A DNA stretch of 5,898 nucleotides, taken from contig JBFWNZ010000254.1 of assembly GCA_050250795.1 (NCBI GenBank), positions 1 to 5,898 on the forward strand, in the 5' to 3' direction. Both the position numbers and the translations under genes were made by a program. This document shows, in pieces, positions 5,130 to 5,898 of the stretch. Origin of the DNA: JBFWNZ01 sp050250795. Lineage in GTDB: Bacteria; Pseudomonadota; Alphaproteobacteria; UBA8366. Under the pieces are notes generated by a model that was not told the origin of the DNA, did not search any database, and was given only the letters and a program-made list of their open reading frames with translations. Positions within the stretch are counted from its first letter, which is position 1; each line of letters starts with the position of its first letter.

Positions 5130-5585
5130 ATGAAGAACTGGAAGATGCCGATTCTTGCGGGTGCCAGCGTTCTCGCGCTTGGCCTCGGCTTCGCGACCGG
5201 CGCTGCCCAGGCAGCCGACGGCCGGGTGAACAGTGCGGCGTCGGCCGGTGCGAATGCCGGAGTGGGCGCCAATACGAGCGGCGTGACCGGTGCCGTGAAA
5301 GACACGCTTGGCGGTGTCCGCTCGACGACGGAATCGACGCTGGATTCGGCGCGCGATACCGCGAACGATGCGCGCGGCGGCGTGTCCGCCGGATTGTCCT
5401 CCGACACCTCGGCCGGCGTGTCCGGCAGCGGGTCGAGCGACAGCAGCGGCGGTAGCGCCGGCGCCGGCGCGGGGGTCGGAACCAGCACGGGTGTCGGCGT
5501 CGGGACCGGTGCCGGCAGCGCGGGCGCGGGACTGGGCGTCGGGATCGACAGCCGGACCGGCGTCGGGGTCGGCGCGTCCCGGTAA
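5130..5585 (+). CDS. Secreted Gly/Ala/Ser/Val-rich low-complexity protein, probably stress-induced
   Basis: The 151-residue product has a clear signal peptide (KNWK at the N-terminus, hydrophobic 7-23, cleavage probably after AQA, residue 28). Residues 51-83 (GAVKDTLGGVRSTTESTLDS then ARDTANDARGG) look like an amphipathic, charged helix somewhat reminiscent of LEA-type or apolipoprotein-like repeats. Residues 84-118 are Ser/Gly-rich, and 110-151 alternate Gly with Ala, Val or Thr (GAGAGVGTST, GVGVGTGAGS). No cysteine and no aromatic residue occur after the signal peptide. I do not recognise a family. Start: ATG at 5130 with GAAGGAG 9 nt upstream; the frame extends to 4917, but that would include the promoter and lose the signal peptide position. 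An EcfG-type promoter upstream and a strong terminator downstream mark it as a single-gene unit. A protective envelope or extracellular role under stress is inference. Confidence 0.82.
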   Translation: MKNWKMPILAGASVLALGLGFATGAAQAADGRVNSAASAGANAGVGANTSGVTGAVKDTLGGVRSTTESTLDSARDTANDARGGVSAGLSSDTSAGVSGSGSSDSSGGSAGAGAGVGTSTGVGVGTGAGSAGAGLGVGIDSRTGVGVGASR

Positions 5586-5608
5586 AGCGGTCTCCGCTTG
5601 ACGAAGGG

Positions 5609-5637
5609 CCCCTTCCGGCTTGCCGGAAGGGGTTTTT
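5609..5637 (+). terminator. Strong Rho-independent terminator after the Gly-rich gene
   Basis: A perfect 10-bp stem, CCCCTTCCGG (5609-5618) with CCGGAAGGGG (5623-5632), closes over the tetraloop CTTG and is followed by TTTTT (5633-5637). It starts 23 nt after the stop codon and should isolate this gene from the downstream transporter gene. The short A/T content on the far side makes it mainly one-directional. Confidence 0.95.
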
Positions 5638-5718
5638 CGCGTTGCCGACAAAGGTCGCTGCACGCGGCGGGGGCAGGTGCTAGGGTCGGCGGTCCGCGAA
5701 TACTCTGGCGTTCAACCG

Positions 5719-5898
5719 ATGCCCGCCGCCGCACCGCACATCGCAGCCGATCCGGCGAACCGCATTCCGCAGGCAGGTCCTCTGGCCAGCATTCTGTGCG
5801 GTTGCGTTCTGGGGATATCCACGCTCATGGTGCTGATGGGCATCGCCGCCATGGCGTTTCCGGGACCCCTGGCGGGGTATATCGGTTTCGGAATCGGC
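5719..5898 (+). CDS. Probable SulP-family inorganic anion transporter (N-terminus only)
   Basis: Sixty codons run in frame to the window edge. After a soluble N-terminus of about 20 residues the protein enters a membrane helix (LASILCGCVLGISTLMVLMG, residues 23-42) and then reads AAMAFPGPLAGYIGFGIG (43-60). The F-GPLA-y-g-GIG sequence after a first helix is typical of the start of SulP-type transporters (sulfate or bicarbonate permeases, some fused to STAS or cyclic-nucleotide domains). Only the first helix and a half are visible, so substrate and fusion partners are unknown. The ATG at 5719 has no clear Shine-Dalgarno. TGCTAGGGT (5678-5686) could be an extended -10 but lacks a good -35. Other polytopic transporters are possible. 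Confidence 0.6.
   Translation, partial: MPAAAPHIAADPANRIPQAGPLASILCGCVLGISTLMVLMGIAAMAFPGPLAGYIGFGIG

Overview
The window is GC-rich and densely coded, and most likely comes from an alphaproteobacterium, perhaps a Rhodospirillales-like lineage. The reasons are a perfect match to the alphaproteobacterial general-stress (EcfG) promoter, GGAAC-N16-CGTT, a CueR/HmrR-type MerR regulator with its typical operator, and secreted proteins carrying a short repeat I associate with alphaproteobacterial caspase-like and TPR-type proteins. Genus cannot be set from this sequence alone.

Layout, left to right. (1) Bases 1-131, minus strand: N-terminus of a CueR/HmrR-type MerR regulator, cut by the window edge. 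Its own MerR-type promoter (19-bp spacer over a perfect dyad) lies at 165-195. (2) Bases 267-1921, plus strand: an apparent two-gene operon, an acetamidase/formamidase-family amidohydrolase followed after 11 nt by a protein with two EthD (ferredoxin-like) domains. A perfect 12-bp palindrome lies just upstream. (3) Bases 1903-4841, minus strand: four tightly packed genes, transcribed from right to left. Three encode exported proteins that share an N-terminal module of about 40 residues (FWQ-IQNS ... PAEYQAYL ... FPNGRFA). Two of these are recent tandem duplicates with a Met-Pro-Gly linker and a conserved C-terminal domain of 123 residues. The third joins the same module to a probable OB-fold domain plus an unrecognised Cys-bracketed domain. 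The last gene is a small two-helix membrane protein. (4) Bases 4842-5129: divergent regulatory region with the EcfG-type promoter, a leader hairpin and a palindrome. (5) Bases 5130-5585, plus strand: a secreted Gly/Ala/Ser/Val-rich low-complexity protein, closed by a very strong intrinsic terminator. (6) Bases 5719-5898, plus strand: N-terminus of a probable SulP-family anion transporter, cut by the window edge.

How the parts may fit together. The amidase/EthD pair looks like a small catabolic unit that releases ammonium from an amide; its substrate is unknown. The four-gene minus-strand operon looks like an uncharacterised cell-envelope system: three exported proteins that share one module, plus a membrane partner, all apparently translationally coupled or closely spaced. 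Its divergent neighbour is a stress-type secreted protein, so an envelope-stress role is possible but is inference. The Met-rich linkers could bind copper(I) or absorb oxidants; nothing in the sequence proves either. This operon is the best candidate in the window for an undescribed system.
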